Shown here piece after piece: positions 1 to 8,400 of a DNA stretch of 32,273 bases. The notes under the pieces were generated by a model. It saw only the letters and a program-made list of their open reading frames with translations. It was not told the DNA's origin and did not search any database. Position 1 is the stretch's first letter, and each line of letters starts with the position of its first letter. Source of the DNA: Planctomycetota bacterium (GTDB taxonomy: Bacteria; Planctomycetota; PLA2; JAEUHO01); assembly GCA_029259795.1 (NCBI GenBank), contig JAJDEM010000246.1, positions 1 through 32,273 on the forward strand, in the 5' to 3' direction. Both the position numbers and the translations under genes were made by a program.

Positions 1-45
1 GCGAGCCGGCCCCGCGCGAGCCGGCCCCGAGCGAGCCGGCGCCTG
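1..45. repeat. 15-bp tandem repeat (GCGAGCCGGCCCCGM-like), about 3 copies, encoding EPAPx
   Basis: gcgagccggccccgc / gcgagccggccccga / gcgagccggcgcctg; continues off the window edge. Confidence 0.8.
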
Positions 46-1511
46 CTGCGGGTGAGCCCGAGGACCCGTGGTCGACAGGCACGAGCACGCCGCAGCCCAG
101 TGAGCCGCAGCCCGCCGAGCCCCTGCCCGCCGAGCCCCTGCCCGTCGAGCCGCCGACCGAAGCGCCGCCGACCGAGCCTGCCCCCGTCGCCGGGGAGGCC
201 GAAGATCCGTGGCTGCCCGGCGCCCAGCCCGGGACGAAGCCTCCGAGCCCGCCCGTTCGCCCGCCTGCAGGCAACAAGCCGGTCGAGACGCCGCCGGCAG
301 CCCCCGCCGGCGAACCCGAGGATCCGTGGCTGCCTGGCGGTGCCGGCACGGCACCCGCCGCAGAGAAGCCCACGCCCCCCCGGGAGCAGCCGGAGCCTTC
401 CGGCGAACCCGAGGACCCCTGGTTGCCGGGCGGTGCCGGCGCGGCACCCGCCGCTGGCGCGGGGACCACGACCGAGGCCCCGCCGACCGAAGGCGAGTAC
501 GTCTCCTCGGACAAGGCGCGGCGTGCCATGGAGCAGGTCACCCGCCTGCTCGATCGGCCGGGCGCCAAGGATGTGCACGGCTACCCCGACGTCATCGTGC
601 GCGCGGACGATGCCGGCATGGCGTTGACGCCCGGCTCGAAGCCCGCCCTGCTCGTGTTCTACGACGACGGTGTGCGAGCCTCCGATCTCCAGGCCGCCCA
701 GCTGCTGCCGATGATCGTGCGCCTGCGCAAGAGCATCGACTTCGTGCCGCTTGATCGCGGGACGGGCGCCAAGCGCACGCGCGGTGGGGACGAGCTCGCG
801 CTGCGCTATCTCGACCACGTACCGACCGTCGTCGTCCTCGACGCCCAGCGCAAGGTGCGCCTGACGCGCTCGGGTCGCGTCGACGCGTCGCTCGTCGAGA
901 AGGCGATTCGCGAGGCGTTGGCTGCGCCGGCCCAGCCGGATCCCGCGCCTGCGGGCACGAACCCGGCCGCGCATCCCATCCCGGCCTCGCCCGGCGAGAC
1001 GGATCCCGTGGATCCGTTCGAAGGGCCTGAGGGCGCGAAGCCCGCCGGCGCGACGGCCGAGGAGCGCCGTGGCACGACGTTCACGCCGCCGAGCAGCTAC
1101 ACGGCACGTACGCACGCGGAGCGCCTCCGCAGCGGCCCCGGTGATTCAGCTGTTCCGGGCTACCCGCCCGAGCTGCTGCCCTCGGCGCCGGCAGCGCGCG
1201 TCCTCGGGACAAGCACCAAGCCGTGTGTGATCGTGTTCTACGACAACGCCTCCAAGGCGTCTGACCTCCAGGCGGCGGCGTACCTCGAGTTGCTCGTGCG
1301 TCGCAAGGGCGAGATCGACCTCGTGCTCGTGGATGTCGGTACCCAGGCCCGTTGGGACGCCGACCAGAAGCGCGTCGTCCGGACGTACTACAACTTCTAC
1401 GTCCCGACCACGGTCGTGCTTACGCCGAGCCGCACGCCGGTGAAGTCCTGGTACTCGCGCGTCGAGGCCTCGGCATTGGACGCGGCGATCAGCCAAGCGC
1501 TCGCACGCTAG
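3..1511 (+). CDS. Pro/Glu-rich repeat linker followed by two thioredoxin-like domains without CXXC; 5' truncated by window edge
   Basis: Frame 3 is open from the window edge to TAG at 1509-1511 (the track starts at 423 only because of a TTG). Internal duplication: KPALLVFYDDGVRASDLQAAQLL...DHVPTVVVLD and KPCVIVFYDNASKASDLQAAAYL...FYVPTTVVLT, with Trx-like beta-strand and cis-Pro (VPT) motifs. Confidence 0.75.
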   Translation, partial: EPAPREPAPSEPAPAAGEPEDPWSTGTSTPQPSEPQPAEPLPAEPLPVEPPTEAPPTEPAPVAGEAEDPWLPGAQPGTKPPSPPVRPPAGNKPVETPPAAPAGEPEDPWLPGGAGTAPAAEKPTPPREQPEPSGEPEDPWLPGGAGAAPAAGAGTTTEAPPTEGEYVSSDKARRAMEQVTRLLDRPGAKDVHGYPDVIVRADDAGMALTPGSKPALLVFYDDGVRASDLQAAQLLPMIVRLRKSIDFVPLDRGTGAKRTRGGDELALRYLDHVPTVVVLDAQRKVRLTRSGRVDASLVEKAIREALAAPAQPDPAPAGTNPAAHPIPASPGETDPVDPFEGPEGAKPAGATAEERRGTTFTPPSSYTARTHAERLRSGPGDSAVPGYPPELLPSAPAARVLGTSTKPCVIVFYDNASKASDLQAAAYLELLVRRKGEIDLVLVDVGTQARWDADQKRVVRTYYNFYVPTTVVLTPSRTPVKSWYSRVEASALDAAISQALAR

Positions 1512-2134
1512 CTCTCCTGGTCGATCGTCTCCGGTAGGAACGCCCGCAGGTGCGGGACACGCTTGGCGAGCCGCTGCTTCGCACGGTGGAGGAACTGGCC
1601 GACGCTCTCCGGGTTCACCCCGAGGGCCTCGCCGATGCTGCGGTAGTCCATGCCCTCGAGATACTTCATCGTGAGGAGTCGGCGGTCGCGCTCGTCCAAC
1701 TCATGCAGCGCCTCGCGCAGGGTGCGGATGGCGTCCATGCGTTCCTGGTCCTCGATGGCGCGCGACGGCCCGAGCGTGCCATCGGGCTCCGCGATCCGGG
1801 TTGCATCCTCGAGGTCGTGGGGGAGGCGGTTCCGGCGCCGCAAGTGCCGCAAGACCTCCGTGCGGCAGATGACCCCGAGGTACGTCGAGAGTCGGTACGT
1901 CGAGTCGTAGCGCTTGAGCAGGATCCGCTCGCGACGCACCAGCGCGAGGAAGACCTCGCCCGCAATCTCATCGACGTCGGCGTCGGGAGCGCGTCCGGTC
2001 CGACGCCCCAGCATCCGACGCGCGAGGGCGGTGATGAGGGGGCCGAAGCGATCGACGAATGTCTCCCACGCAGCGCGGTCCCCGTCCGCGCAGCGCGCGA
2101 CCAAAGCGGCCTCTTCTTGGTTGGGGGTCAACAT
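1508..2134 (-). CDS. RNA polymerase sigma factor, ECF/sigma-70 family
   Basis: MLTPNQEEAALVARCADGDRAAWETFVDRFGPLI...DEIAGEVFLALV...STYLGVICRTEVLRHLRRRNR...LHELDERDRRLLTMKYLEGMDYRSIGEALGVNPESVGQFLHRAKQRL: sigma region 2 and region 4 HTH. Start taken at ATG 2134; the longer ORF in the track is an upstream extension. Confidence 0.88.
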   Translation of the reverse strand: MLTPNQEEAALVARCADGDRAAWETFVDRFGPLITALARRMLGRRTGRAPDADVDEIAGEVFLALVRRERILLKRYDSTYRLSTYLGVICRTEVLRHLRRRNRLPHDLEDATRIAEPDGTLGPSRAIEDQERMDAIRTLREALHELDERDRRLLTMKYLEGMDYRSIGEALGVNPESVGQFLHRAKQRLAKRVPHLRAFLPETIDQES

Positions 2135-2151
2135 GGTGGGGCGGGGGACTT

Positions 2152-3450
2152 CTACTTGGCGGGGGGCGTGACCACGGGCGGGGGCATGGGCTTCATCGGT
2201 CGCGTCGCCTTCTTCAGGAACAGGATGGCCCACGCGGTGTCGAGTACGGCGCTCGCCTTGTACTCCTTGCCGCCGAGCATGCCGGTGTTCCAGCTGCCGT
2301 CGCCGCCTTGGCGACCGACCAGATAGCGCGCGCCTTCCAGGTACCAGTCGTGCGCGCCGATCAGGGTGCGGCTTCCGTAGATGGCCGCGCGCTCCAGACC
2401 GTAGAGGTAGTAGAAGTGCCACGGCGGCGCGGCACGACCGGGGTTGCGTTCGACGGTGAAGTTCACGTCGAGCCACGCGAAGCCGTCTTGCACGGCGCGC
2501 TTGACCCGGTTCTCGAGCTTGCGGTTGTAGATGGGCAGGCGCTTCGGCTGGGTGAGGGCGTCGTGGCAGATGGCCAGGGAGGCGATGCCCGCCGTCGTCA
2601 TGCTGCCGGTGGCGCCCGGCGCGCTCGCCATGTACCCCCACCCCCGGGCGCGGTCACCGCCGTCGATCTTGTAGATCGAATCGCCCTTCTTCTCGCCGCC
2701 GAGGGTGCGCAGCACTTTCGGGCCGTCTTGCTCCTGCAAGATCAGTAGGCGATCGATGACGCGCTTGAATACGCGACCGGGGACGACGCCGCCGCACTCG
2801 CGAGCTGCACGCAGGCCCAGCAGGGCGTACTGCGTGTTCGACATGTCTTCGCGGGGCTTGGGGTAGCCGAACCCGCCGGCGTCTTCCTGGGTGTTCACCA
2901 AGAACATGGCCATGTCCTTGATCCACTCGAGCACCTCGCGGGGCAGGCTGCAGGGGTTGCGCTTCGCCTCCTTGGTGATGGTGTGGCGCTTCTTGCGCCC
3001 TCCGGCCTTGGCCTTGGACCGGTAGTACTGGGTGGCGAACATCAGGAGCGTCCCGGTGTCGTAGGTGGTCCGGCTGCCCGCAGCCCCGCGGTCCTTGTCT
3101 TGGCCGCGGCAGTAGGCCATGGCGGCGTCGACATGCTTGTCGCCCTGCTTGTCGCCGGCGGCCAGCAGGGCGAGCCCGCCAAGCGCCGTGGTGCCGACCG
3201 TGTAGTGGCGGTCGCTGCCGTGGTGCACGCCCCCGATGAGGCCATTTTGCTTCTGCTCGGAGCGCAGGTACACAGCCCCCTTCTCGATGGCCTTGTCGAT
3301 GGCCTTCTGAAGGGCGCGGTCGGGCACCCCCGGCGTGCCCTTGGGGGCCGCGAGCCCCTCCGGGGGGCTGCCAAGGAAGGCGAGGGCGAGGAGGGCCCAC
3401 AGGAGCCGCCCGCAGGGGCGACCGCGGGTGGGTCGGGATCGTTTGTGCAT
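2152..3450 (-). CDS. Secreted prenyltransferase/squalene-cyclase-like alpha-alpha toroid protein
   Basis: N-terminal signal peptide (RLLWALLALAFLGSPPEGLAA), repeated toroid/QW-like segments (GGFGYPKPREDMSNTQYALLGLRAA, GSMTTAGIASLAICHDAL, QGGDGSWNTGML...VLDTAWAILFLKKA). No DXDD catalytic motif seen. Confidence 0.72.
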   Translation of the reverse strand: MHKRSRPTRGRPCGRLLWALLALAFLGSPPEGLAAPKGTPGVPDRALQKAIDKAIEKGAVYLRSEQKQNGLIGGVHHGSDRHYTVGTTALGGLALLAAGDKQGDKHVDAAMAYCRGQDKDRGAAGSRTTYDTGTLLMFATQYYRSKAKAGGRKKRHTITKEAKRNPCSLPREVLEWIKDMAMFLVNTQEDAGGFGYPKPREDMSNTQYALLGLRAARECGGVVPGRVFKRVIDRLLILQEQDGPKVLRTLGGEKKGDSIYKIDGGDRARGWGYMASAPGATGSMTTAGIASLAICHDALTQPKRLPIYNRKLENRVKRAVQDGFAWLDVNFTVERNPGRAAPPWHFYYLYGLERAAIYGSRTLIGAHDWYLEGARYLVGRQGGDGSWNTGMLGGKEYKASAVLDTAWAILFLKKATRPMKPMPPPVVTPPAK

Positions 3451-3680
3451 GCGTACCCTTCTCGCCGAGTGCCGGGCTGAATTCTACCCCTGGAAAACCG
3501 TCTGTGGTCGAGGTCCGGCGCCAACAGCGGCCGCGCCCCGGCGTAGAGGGGTAGGGCCGACCTGGAATCAGGCCCCCTGCCCTTCGCTTGGCCTGACAAT
3601 AGGCTCACCCACAGCCCGATCCGCCACCACCCGCCCCTTCCGATGATTCCCGTACCGCGCCTGGAGAGCCGACCCCACCG

Positions 3681-4424
3681 ATGAGCGCCGCCTCGACCCC
3701 GACCCCGGCCGTTGTGTACGGCCCCGCCGTCGAGCCGGCCGCAGGGACGCGGCCGCTGGCGCCGCGTGCGCTGAGCCTGCCGATGAAGCGGCACCGGCGA
3801 GGCGATGCCGAGGCGCGCCGCACGCGTCAGGCCGCCGACCGGGTCCTCGTCGATGGCATCCTGCGGGGTGACGAGGACGCCTTCCGAGGGCTTGTCGAGC
3901 GCTATCAGCGCCCGCTCTTCTGGGTCGCCAACGACATCCTCCTCGATGCCGACGAGGCGCGGGATGTGGTCCAGGAGACCTTCATCCGCGTGCACGCGGC
4001 CATCGAACGCTACGACCGCAGCCGGGATCTCATGAACTGGCTGTTCCGGATTGCCCGCAACCTCGCGATCGACCACTACCGCCGCCGGCGTCGTCGCGCG
4101 CTGCCCGTCGAAGATGTCGCCCAGGTCGTCGGCGGTGCCGACGAGCGCTCCGGGGCCGCGTCGGCGCTCGAGGGCACAGACCACGCGCCGTCGGCCGACT
4201 TGCCGGACCAGGTCGCCGCGGTCCTGGCCTTGCTGCCTGTGGACTACCGCCTCGCGCTCACGCTGCGCGAGTTCCACGGACTCGCGCCCCGCGAGATTGC
4301 CCGCGTCACGGACTGCAGCTACCCGACGGCGCGCTGGCGCCTGCACCGCGCGCGTGCATTGTTCCGCAAGGCCTGGGAGGAGCGCTATGGCGCCGCCCCG
4401 GTCTTCGAGGGGGGCTCCGCATGA
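3681..4424 (+). CDS. RNA polymerase sigma factor, ECF (RpoE-like) family
   Basis: GDEDAFRGLVERYQRPLFWVANDILLDADEARDVVQETFIRVHAAIERYDRSRDLMNWLFRIARNLAIDHYRRRRRR ... LLPVDYRLALTLREFHGLAPREIARVTDCSYPTARWRLHRARALFRK. Confidence 0.92.
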   Translation: MSAASTPTPAVVYGPAVEPAAGTRPLAPRALSLPMKRHRRGDAEARRTRQAADRVLVDGILRGDEDAFRGLVERYQRPLFWVANDILLDADEARDVVQETFIRVHAAIERYDRSRDLMNWLFRIARNLAIDHYRRRRRRALPVEDVAQVVGGADERSGAASALEGTDHAPSADLPDQVAAVLALLPVDYRLALTLREFHGLAPREIARVTDCSYPTARWRLHRARALFRKAWEERYGAAPVFEGGSA

Positions 4425-5167
4425 GTGCGCCGCTGCCGCTTTGCGAAGCGCTCCGCGCGGCCGAGGCCGCGCTGGATGACCTCACCCGGGAGCGCCTGGC
4501 GCATCCCGAGCGAGAGGTCCATGAGGCCGAGGCGCGCGTACGCCGGGCGATGGCGACGCTGGGCGAGGCCGCACCGCAGCCGCTGAGTGCTGAGCTTCAG
4601 GCCCGCCTCGACACGCTGCTGGCGCGGCATGCCCTGCACGCACGGGCCGTCCCGGGGCGGGTCCTCGAGGGGCTGTTCGAGGCGGTGCAGGCGGGAGCTG
4701 GGGCCGATCGCTGGGGCCGGGCCGGCATGAGCGGTGCGTTCCTCGATGCCCCCCGCAGCCTGGGCCGCTGGCGGGCCTTGGCAGCGGCGGCCTGTGTGCT
4801 GTTGTTCGCTGGTGGCGGCCTCCTGAGCCAAGCGCGGGTCTCGTTCGACGAACCGCCCGGAGTGCAGCCGCTGCAGGATCCCCGCGATGAGCTCCTTCCG
4901 CGCCTCGACGCCCCAGCGGTCAGCGCTGCGAGCGCGCGTCGGGCACTCGAGCCGGTCGGGGACGCGGTGCCTGTGGGTCATGCGCCCGCGCGCAGGGACG
5001 GCCGGGGCGCCCCGCGTCGCGGCGTCGTCTCGTTTCACATCCTGGGTTCGGGCGGTGTCGCCGGTCGGATCTCCATCGACGAGGTCCGGGTCCTGGACGC
5101 GGCCGCGCGGCGCCTGCGCGTGCCGGGCCCGGTCCGGGTATCCGTCGATGACGATGAGACGAACTGA
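4421..5167 (+). CDS. Candidate anti-sigma factor, single-pass membrane protein
   Basis: ATGA start/stop overlap with the upstream ECF sigma gene; N-terminal helical cytoplasmic-type region, one TM segment (RWRALAAAACVLLFAGGGLL), C-terminal extracytoplasmic region. Assigned by position and topology; no zinc anti-sigma motif seen. Confidence 0.55.
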   Translation: MSAPLPLCEALRAAEAALDDLTRERLAHPEREVHEAEARVRRAMATLGEAAPQPLSAELQARLDTLLARHALHARAVPGRVLEGLFEAVQAGAGADRWGRAGMSGAFLDAPRSLGRWRALAAAACVLLFAGGGLLSQARVSFDEPPGVQPLQDPRDELLPRLDAPAVSAASARRALEPVGDAVPVGHAPARRDGRGAPRRGVVSFHILGSGGVAGRISIDEVRVLDAAARRLRVPGPVRVSVDDDETN

Positions 5168-5171
5168 TCCG

Positions 5172-6383
5172 ATGCCGGCCGTGCGTGCCGCGGCAGACTG
5201 CGCGTCCGGGCGGGCTGCCTGGGGCTTGCTCGTGGCGCTGGCCCTGACCGCGCCTTCGGCGTACGCCGAGGACGAGCCGAAGCCGGCCCCGCTGGTGCCC
5301 GCGAACGCGACCCCCGTCGCCCCGGCGACCCCGGCCGAGACAACGGCAGAGGCCGGCGCGAGCGCCGCCGAGCTGGCCGTGGCGCGCGCCGCCCGTCCCT
5401 CGGTGGCGCGGGTCCGCCTGCGCGACCCGCGCTTTGGCGATCGAACGATGACCCGGCACGCGGTCGTCGTGCGTCGCGACGGCCTGTTCCTCATGGCCGG
5501 GCCCCCGCCTGGGCGGGCGGGCACAATCACGCTGGTACTGCACGACGGCCGCCAACTCCGGGCGCGGCAGCTGGGCCACGATGCCGAGACCGCGCTCACG
5601 CTGCTTCGGGTTGCGACGACCAATCTGCCCGCGTTGCGCGGCGCGGCGGGGACGCCGCAGGCGGCGGGCTCGACGAAGACGCCGCGAGCCCCAGCGGCCA
5701 AGCCCGCGCCGCTTGGCCTGCCCGCCTTGGGCAGCCGGCTGGTCATGGTCACGGGGGATGATGCCGTCGCGGTGGGTCCCGTGCGTGCCCACGGCCGGAT
5801 CGGCTCGCTGCGCGACCCCGACCGGCGGATCGTGATTCGTACGACGGGTCTCGTCGGGGTGGCGCTGGCAGCGGTCGACACCGATGCCGGCGCGCCCTTG
5901 CTCGATGGGGCCGGTCGGCTGGCCGGTCTGCTCGTGGGGCGGAGAGCCACGATCGCGCCCGCCCCCGGCGAGCGTCCTGCGGCCCAGGGCCTGAAGGTCC
6001 GACCGCGTCCCGTCGAGGCCGTCATCGTGCCAGCTGAAGTGGTGCGGCTAATCTGGCCCCTCCTCGAGGAGCACGGCCGCGTGCCGCGCGCGGGGCTGGG
6101 GATCAAGACCCAGGCGCTGGACGAGAGCCTCCGCGCGCATCTCGGTCTGAAGTCCGGCGGCCACGTGATTCGGAGCCTCGAGCCTGGGGGCGCGGCGGCG
6201 CGCCAGGGCCTTCGCCGTCACGATGTGATCGTCTCCGTGGGGGGGCGCAAGGCTCCGCCCGGAACGAGCCTGCATGACCTCTTGCTGCCCTTCCGCCCTC
6301 GAGAGACGGTAGCCCTCGGCGTCACCCGTGGCGGCGCCTCGAAGCAGGTCTCCGTCGTTCTGGGCGAGCGCAGCCGCCGCTAG
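5172..6383 (+). CDS. HtrA/DegP-like trypsin-fold protein with PDZ domain, predicted catalytically inactive
   Basis: Signal peptide; HtrA-like pattern RHAVVVRRDGLFLMAGPPPG / LHDGRQLRARQLGHDAETALTLLRV / VDTDAGAPLLDGAGRLAGLLVG; PDZ domain RAGLGIKTQALDESLRAHLGLKSGGHVIRSLEPGGAAARQGLRRHDVIVSVGGRKAP. Alternative in-frame ATG at 5154. Confidence 0.72.
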   Translation: MPAVRAAADCASGRAAWGLLVALALTAPSAYAEDEPKPAPLVPANATPVAPATPAETTAEAGASAAELAVARAARPSVARVRLRDPRFGDRTMTRHAVVVRRDGLFLMAGPPPGRAGTITLVLHDGRQLRARQLGHDAETALTLLRVATTNLPALRGAAGTPQAAGSTKTPRAPAAKPAPLGLPALGSRLVMVTGDDAVAVGPVRAHGRIGSLRDPDRRIVIRTTGLVGVALAAVDTDAGAPLLDGAGRLAGLLVGRRATIAPAPGERPAAQGLKVRPRPVEAVIVPAEVVRLIWPLLEEHGRVPRAGLGIKTQALDESLRAHLGLKSGGHVIRSLEPGGAAARQGLRRHDVIVSVGGRKAPPGTSLHDLLLPFRPRETVALGVTRGGASKQVSVVLGERSRR

Positions 6384-6562
6384 GCCAGCCCCCGCCAGGG
6401 CAGGCCCGAATTCCGCTGTCCGGTCGCAGCGCCGGGGGGCGTATATCCGAGTGGCACGGAGACCAGGCTGGGCAAGGACGCTCCGGTCGGTCGTAACTCA
6501 AGAAATGACAGGTCGTTACGGTCGAACCTCGTCGTAGATGACCCGCGCTTCAGGGCACACGC

Positions 6563-8326
6563 ATGACGGACTCCACCCCCAACACCCCCGATCTGCCGCA
6601 GGACGGCGGCGATGCCGAGGCCGGGTGTGGGCACACGGACGCTGACGCGGGGGCTGAGAGGGGGGCGGCGGAGCTTCTCGTGGACGCCCTGGCCCTCCTC
6701 GCCAGCGAACAGCATACGAACGGCCCAAGCGCTATCGGTGCCGAGCGGCTTCCTGCCGAGTTGCGCGCCCGGGCGCTGGCGGCGTTCGACGCGTCCCTCC
6801 GGGAGGCTGCCTCCGAGAGCCTGCCGGTCGAAGCGCGGCAGACCGCCGTCGCGGGCCACGCAGCCGAGCGCTTCAGCGATGACCTCCTCGCAGAGGCGCT
6901 CCTGCTGGAGGCCCTGGCAGCAACCCCCGCGGAGGGCCTCTCCCTCGGCGTCCGGCACGCGGCCCTTGCCTGCTTCGAGCCCGCGGCGGAGCTCGCGAGC
7001 GCTGCTGCCCCGGTTGGGCAGGCCGCCCCGGTTGGACAGGCCGCCCCGGTTGGACAGGCCGCCGTGCGCGCACGGCCGCTGCGGGGCCGCCAGCTGAAGC
7101 CCTTGTTCGGCGCCCGCGGGCTGGCCGTGGCTGCGCTGCTCCTGGTTGGCGTTGGGATCGCGTTCCTGCTCGCCGGCGACGGCGAGGAGGCCTACGCCGG
7201 TCTTACGCTGCGCGCCTTGGCGCGCGCCGACACCGCCGGGGCCGTTCAGACCTCGCGGGTCGAGCCCGGCTACCGCGCCGCGTTCGGGCGCCGCTTCACG
7301 CCGAGCGAGGACGAACTCCTGAGCTTCCGCTTCGCACACGACGCCATGCTCGTCGTCGGGGCGGGAGATGCCGTCCGCGTCAGCCGCACCGCGCTGGTCG
7401 ACGCCCAGGCGTTGCAGCGCGGCGCGACACGCACGCCAGTCCACCTCTTGCGTCTCGAGTCGGGCGAAGCCCAGCTCGCGACGCGCGAGCATCCCATCCC
7501 GTTGGAGATCGACGGGATTGGCGTGCTGGTGCTGGAGTCCGGCGCGGCGCATGTCGCGGTGGACGCCGGCGATGGTGCGCACGCACCCGCCGTTGCCCTG
7601 CACGCCCACAGCATCGCCCGCTTCTACCGCGCGGACGGAAGCGCGTCGGTGCCGCTCGTCGGTCCGGCCCGGGTCCTGCTCGCTGCCGACGGCATCAAGG
7701 CCTTCGGTGCGCCGGCCCGGGGGCTCTTCCACGATCTGCGCTTCTTCGGGGGCTCGCTGCCGGCGACCACGACGGAGCGGGCCGTGTCCGCGCGGCTCTT
7801 CCGCGCTCGCGCGACGAACGGCGCCTTGCGTCGAGGCCGGCAGGACGTTCGCGTCCTGGCGCGCAGCGGCGAGGCGGCCGACATGCTGCTCACGTGGACT
7901 CCGGAGCCGGCCGTCGGCGCGGCCTACGCGCTCAAGGTGGCGCTGCGGGCGCCTGCCGGCACGCGCGTGAGCCTCGCGCAGAAGCGCGCCGTCGAGGGCG
8001 AGACCGGGAACGCAGCACCGGCCCTGGCGACAGCCACCGTCGTCCGGACGGACGGTGCTGGCGAGCCGGACGGCGCCGGCGAGCCGGGCGTGGCCGTCGT
8101 CACGCTGGCTCTGCCGCGAGATTGGCTCGAGCGCCTTCCCGGCGGTCGGGTGGAACTTCGGCTGGAGTGCCCGGCAGCCACCAAGCCGGCGGCCACCAAG
8201 CCGGCGAGCGCCAAGCCCACGACAACGCCTGCGAAGACAGCCCGCGCCGTCATCGCCTGGTTTGACGGCATCGCGCTGGTCTTCGGTCCCGAGCCCGAGG
8301 GCCGGGATGGACGGCAGGCGCACTAG
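6563..8326 (+). CDS. Single-pass membrane protein with FecR-like extracytoplasmic region
   Basis: Acidic/Ala-rich N-terminus, TM (GLAVAALLLVGVGIAFLLAG), then FecR-like beta-rich stretch (HLLRLESGEAQLATREHPIPLEIDGIGVLVLESGAAHVAVDAG). FecR assignment is by eye. Confidence 0.55.
   Translation: MTDSTPNTPDLPQDGGDAEAGCGHTDADAGAERGAAELLVDALALLASEQHTNGPSAIGAERLPAELRARALAAFDASLREAASESLPVEARQTAVAGHAAERFSDDLLAEALLLEALAATPAEGLSLGVRHAALACFEPAAELASAAAPVGQAAPVGQAAPVGQAAVRARPLRGRQLKPLFGARGLAVAALLLVGVGIAFLLAGDGEEAYAGLTLRALARADTAGAVQTSRVEPGYRAAFGRRFTPSEDELLSFRFAHDAMLVVGAGDAVRVSRTALVDAQALQRGATRTPVHLLRLESGEAQLATREHPIPLEIDGIGVLVLESGAAHVAVDAGDGAHAPAVALHAHSIARFYRADGSASVPLVGPARVLLAADGIKAFGAPARGLFHDLRFFGGSLPATTTERAVSARLFRARATNGALRRGRQDVRVLARSGEAADMLLTWTPEPAVGAAYALKVALRAPAGTRVSLAQKRAVEGETGNAAPALATATVVRTDGAGEPDGAGEPGVAVVTLALPRDWLERLPGGRVELRLECPAATKPAATKPASAKPTTTPAKTARAVIAWFDGIALVFGPEPEGRDGRQAH
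7007..7060 (+). repeat. 3 x 18-bp in-frame tandem repeat encoding APVGQA
   Basis: gccccggttgggcaggcc / gccccggttggacaggcc / gccccggttggacaggcc. Confidence 0.95.
8174..8218 (+). repeat. 3 x 15-bp in-frame degenerate repeat encoding AATKP/ASAKP
   Basis: gcagccaccaagccg / gcggccaccaagccg / gcgagcgccaagccc. Confidence 0.85.
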
Positions 8327-8400
8327 ACATGCTGGATAGAATCACCAATCGCACGCGGTGCGTTCGGCCTCTTCGCCGAACTCACCCCGGAGGTACGACG

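Noticed and set aside
2135-2641. N-terminal extension of the sigma factor ORF to 2641
   Set aside because: The extension is out of frame with, and overlaps, the toroid gene; sigma homology begins at MLTPNQEEAALVARC (ATG 2134).
4385-6106. 573-aa minus-strand ORF over the anti-sigma/HtrA-like genes
   Set aside because: Low-complexity Ser/Arg/Ala translation; plus strand has coherent protein features.
6380-8323. 647-aa minus-strand ORF opposite the FecR-like gene
   Set aside because: Antisense open frame in GC-rich DNA; no motifs, while plus strand has a TM and FecR-like region.
8329-8400. Upstream start of the giant protein at 8329
   Set aside because: ATG 8401 has a textbook GGAGG spacing and places the basic leader correctly ahead of the pilin-like helix.
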